From NCBI GenBank assembly GCA_963082875.1, contig OY720100.1, forward strand, positions 3,286,001 through 3,350,000: a DNA stretch of 64,000 nucleotides. Reading direction: 5' to 3'. A program made the translations under genes and the position numbers. Source of the stretch: Corella eumyota (Eukaryota > Chordata > Ascidiacea > Phlebobranchia > Corellidae). Below the pieces are notes generated by a model. The model was not told the DNA's origin. It saw only the letters and a list, made by a program, of their open reading frames with translations, and made no database searches. This document shows positions 60,796 to 64,000 of the stretch, piece after piece; the first letter of the stretch is position 1; each line of letters begins with the position of its first letter.

Positions 60796-62268
60796 TTTGT
60801 TTTGCAGTTTATTCTATCTTTTGGTACAATAACAATCTCAAAGTTGATATTCCTATATCTTAAAATAATGTTGTTCGCCCGATTTTATATGTTTGCTTTT
60901 TTGGATCGCTTACAGTTTTTATTAAACGAATTTAATAATTTACAGAGCGCGTGAGTGCAGGAAAAGTTACATCACGAGTGCTTTTATTGACTTTTGAACA
61001 TATATCTGTTCATAACAAACTTTTGAATGATCTAATAACTAAATTTAAAATTTAGTTTGTGGTATTTTAATCTAACATCTTGATAAAGCATATTAAATGA
61101 TAATTTTTATTATTTTGTCAGTTTTCATAAATTGTTTTTTTCACGTACGTCACTATGACGTAATTGATTGTTTTTTTTTGTCGTTAATGTTCTGGCGAAT
61201 GTTTAAACTACAAGCACCAGATTAAAAAACAAAAATAAATATCACGAGTTTAACGTATTGACATTCTGAGTTTACTCCTAAGGGTATATGGGAATTTACA
61301 GACTTTATCAAACCTAACCAAAAACACGAAACTGTAATTTCAAGTTTAAAATCGTGTGATTAAGGTTTCAATGTTGATCGGAAAATGTATATTAATTTTT
61401 TTCTAGTTTCGTAATGATGTAAATGTGAAACCCCAAAAAAAGCTTTCTAAAACGTATTAGGTTTAAAGTAACTTTGTGTTATAATGTTTTAAGTGCGACA
61501 ATTCAATTTATGTTAGTTTTAAAATTGCAAATATTAAAGTTTCTGCAAAACAATCTTTTTGCACTTCCAAAAAACAAAAAGAAATACTAATAAGATTTAA
61601 TCATTATATATAATCATGCTTTGATAAAACAAAGGAATTCTTTATATTGCAGTTTAATAAACATTGTTTTTTTTGGGAAGATTTAACCAACAAGTAAACA
61701 CAAATAAAACTTTAATGTTGTACAACCCGTTTGACAAGCGTAAGGTATAACCCAAGGTCTAATTTTTTCATTATTAATCATTTTACGCCGCCAGGCAGAT
61801 TAATTACAATGTTATATCGTTTAAAAATAATATTAGATTTTTTGAGATTTGCGCTCAATGGAACGACCGTAATGCTAATCTAGCCCTTCGGCGTTGCGTT
61901 GGCAAGTTATATTGCGCTGCAATGGTTTATTTTCAGTGATTTTTCCGCCAACATATTACCAGACAGACACAAACTTATAACAATTTAAGTATATATACAG
62001 GGACAGTTTAAAATGTTGACAACAGTTGCTTTAGAAAGCTATCGTTATACAGTTTAGATATATTTGAATGTATTAAAAAAGCAGGATTACTTTAAAGAAG
62101 TATTAAGCTAACTAATAGTTTAAAACTCTTCCTTTTTTAAAAAAATGTTATTGCAAACACGTTACTCGACATATTATTAAAAATAGCTAAAAGTTATTAT
62201 TTTTAAACCAAGATTGCTTCGTTTGAAGAATTCTTATTTGAAAATATTTTGGGAGAAAAAATTTAAAT
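60796..62268. promoter_or_regulatory. Divergent upstream region of Stum and the Reeler-MAM gene
   Basis: About 1.5 kb between two genes transcribed away from each other. It is AT-rich with a few GC-richer patches (around 60950-60980 and 61790-61920). I found no SINE and no TGACGTCA; TGACGTAA occurs near 61155. No coding potential is visible. Confidence 0.4.
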
Positions 62269-64000
62269 ATGAAGTCTGTGTTGATTTTTTCAACTTTATT
62301 AATTGGTGCGTTAGTTAGTGGTTATCCAAGTGGCCCACCAACGAGTGTATGTACTTCTATGCGACCAAGCCATGGAGTTCCTCCAAGAAGTTTAGGCTTT
62401 GGGATTCAGGCGGACGTAACAACATTCAGCCCCGGTGATACGTTAATAAGTGAGTTTAATTTATTTTGAAATCACAAAAAAGTTTTTTGTATATATCTTT
62501 ACCCTCGATGAAAAATGGTCGAATGTGCGACCTTAACATAAAGTAACATCAGTTTCCCCGACCCAGCCTCGAGTTGTCTGTGGCAGTTTGGGGTATTATA
62601 TATTATAATTACCCGATAATAAGGCTGCTGATTAAGTGCTGGCTTAGCAGGAGTTCATACCGTTTGTGGCTTCTTACTAAAGGGAGCCACAGCATGATAT
62701 TACTGGGGATCGAACCAAGGACCTAATGTAGTGTAGGAAGTGCTCCGACCACCATACCACGATAACGATTATTTAAATAATATTTTAATAATAAATAGAA
62801 CTCAACAGTAAAGAGACTTGTCGTTACTACCAATTGCTTTTAACAACTTGTGCAATCTTTGCTTTAATAAAACGGCATTTTAATTGTTTTCGTAATAGTT
62901 TACCAGTTATTAAAAAAACTGTTTTTAGATTTAAACCAAAATTCTGCCATTTTATTATTTGTTCAAGGTAAAGAGGTTCCTTGCAATTTATTTATTATTG
63001 TCTTTATTTAGTCACCGTTACTGGTGCCAGAGACTACAGAGGGTTGTTTATTCAAGTACGAGAAATGGGTTCGACTGCTGCCACTGGACAATTCGTAGCA
63101 GTGGACAGCGGTTTTCAAACACTCAATTGTGCTAATGGTAATGAGAACGCTTTAGCCCACAGCAATCGAGCTGACAAAAGTCCAGGAGCTAATATATTTT
63201 TGTGGACTGCGCCATCAAGTTGTGGATCCTCTAATTATGTTCTAAGGTAAGTTAATTTAGAGACTTTCCTATTCTACACTATTATTATGTATTTTTTAAA
63301 TGTAGATTTTCTTTTTTTAAGGGCGACGATAGTCGAACTTTTTGCCGATATACAAGTAGGTACTACTCAAGATTTAACCTGCGTTGAGTCGAGTCCAGAC
63401 CCACCAGCAGTAACTCCAGAAGAAGAAGAGGAAGAAATAGAAATGGAGATTGAGGAAGAAACAGAAACTGAAAATACAACGGCACCGGAATGCGTTTTTC
63501 CAACAGTTCTTCAAGGTATTTTTTGTTAATAAAACATATCTTATTAGTTGTAAAAATGAACTTATACTCAGTTTATTAAACTTAATAAACACGCACATTT
63601 ATGTATATTTTTTATGTTTTAAATCACTTATAAATGCTATAAAGATGGAACTTACAATAGTACGACTTTTGTAATGGACGCAAACGAACTTGGTGGCTGG
63701 ACAAACGTAGCAGGCTCACTTTGGACACATAACACTGGGATTACTCCTTCGTTTGGAACCGGCCCTAACGATGGTTTTGAAGGAGCTGGGAGTAAGTATT
63801 TGTTTACAAATACTTTAGTTTACAAACACTTTTAATCAACTACTTTAAATCAGGTTATTATCTCTACTTTGAAACATCGTCTCCGAAGACGACGGGCGAC
63901 ACTGCCATCTTAGAAACGAACCAAGACATCGTAGGCTGCTTTTGTTTTAGTTTTGCTTACCATTTCCGTGTAACCACCGCTCAAAATCACCGACTTCAAG
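62269..64000 (+). CDS. Secreted Reeler-MAM domain protein (partial, runs off the window)
   Basis: Five exons in phase so far: 62269-62449, 63012-63246, 63322-63515, 63645-63791, 63854 to beyond 64000. A signal peptide (MKSVLIFSTLLIGALVSG) is followed by a Reeler domain with GARDYRGLFIQVREMG and FLWTAPSSCGSSNYVLRATI. Next comes a strongly acidic Pro/Glu/Thr linker, then a MAM-like domain starting near ECVFPTVLQDG and continuing with GGWTNVAG, TPSFGTGPNDGFEG and SYYLYFETSS. MAM domains mediate adhesion; Reeler domains occur in secreted defence and matrix proteins. The combination suggests a secreted or matrix adhesion protein. The remainder lies outside the window, so the number of MAM repeats and any membrane anchor are unknown. 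Confidence 0.8.
62491..62767 (-). repeat. tRNA-derived SINE, family A
   Basis: Minus-strand copy in intron 1 of the Reeler-MAM gene. It keeps CCCTCGATG, CCCCGACCCAGCCTCGAG, GCTGGCTTAGCAGGAGTT and GGGGATCGAACCAAGGACC. Confidence 0.88.

Noticed and set aside
60537-60863. 108-codon plus-strand frame over Stum exon 1
   Set aside because: AT-biased, antisense to an exon with a clear start, donor and matching phase on the minus strand.

Overview
The window reads as a piece of an ascidian (tunicate) nuclear genome, most likely Ciona. The reasons are AT-rich DNA, compact multi-exon genes with mostly short GT-AG introns, single-copy genes that match vertebrate families exon for exon (DDX41, HECTD2, UPF2, FAM187, Stum), and a dense set of tRNA-derived SINEs. 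I assembled the gene models by hand from splice sites, reading phase and remembered family sequences. Every multi-exon model below closes in phase from start to stop, except the last, which runs off the window.

Layout. 1-5878 is gene-poor and holds a 1.5 kb minisatellite of about 26 bp units (3518-5062). 5879-7744 (+) is an uninterrupted DDX41 helicase. 7976-14805 (+) is a 19-exon HECTD2-type ubiquitin ligase, starting only 231 bp after DDX41. 16493-20161 (+) is a seven-transmembrane receptor of the cAMP-receptor-like type. 20890-23073 (-) is an extended-SDR sugar-nucleotide epimerase/dehydratase. 24080-27508 (+) is a secreted CUB-EGF-CUB-CCP protein resembling the front half of a MASP complement protease with no protease domain. 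27987-55222 (+) is UPF2, the nonsense-mediated decay scaffold, in 29 exons over 27 kb.

Two other genes lie inside UPF2 introns: a 17-exon secreted coiled-coil/fibrinogen-domain protein on the opposite strand (30784-38482) and a three-exon gene of unknown function on the same strand (50224-51458). UPF2 ends tail to tail with a FAM187-like Ig membrane protein (55616-59280, -), and their polyadenylation signals almost abut. A Stum/SPEC3 membrane protein (59586-60795, -) and the start of a Reeler-MAM secreted protein (62269 onward, +) finish the window.

Repeats. One tRNA-derived SINE family appears at least eleven times and often sits just upstream of 3' splice sites. A second tRNA-like SINE family and a short MITE-like family are also dispersed through introns. 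The most interesting observations are the double nesting inside UPF2, a duplicated 3' splice site in UPF2 whose upstream copy would give a premature stop in a gene of the decay pathway itself, the protease-less MASP-like gene, and a marked excess of the palindrome TGACGTCA.
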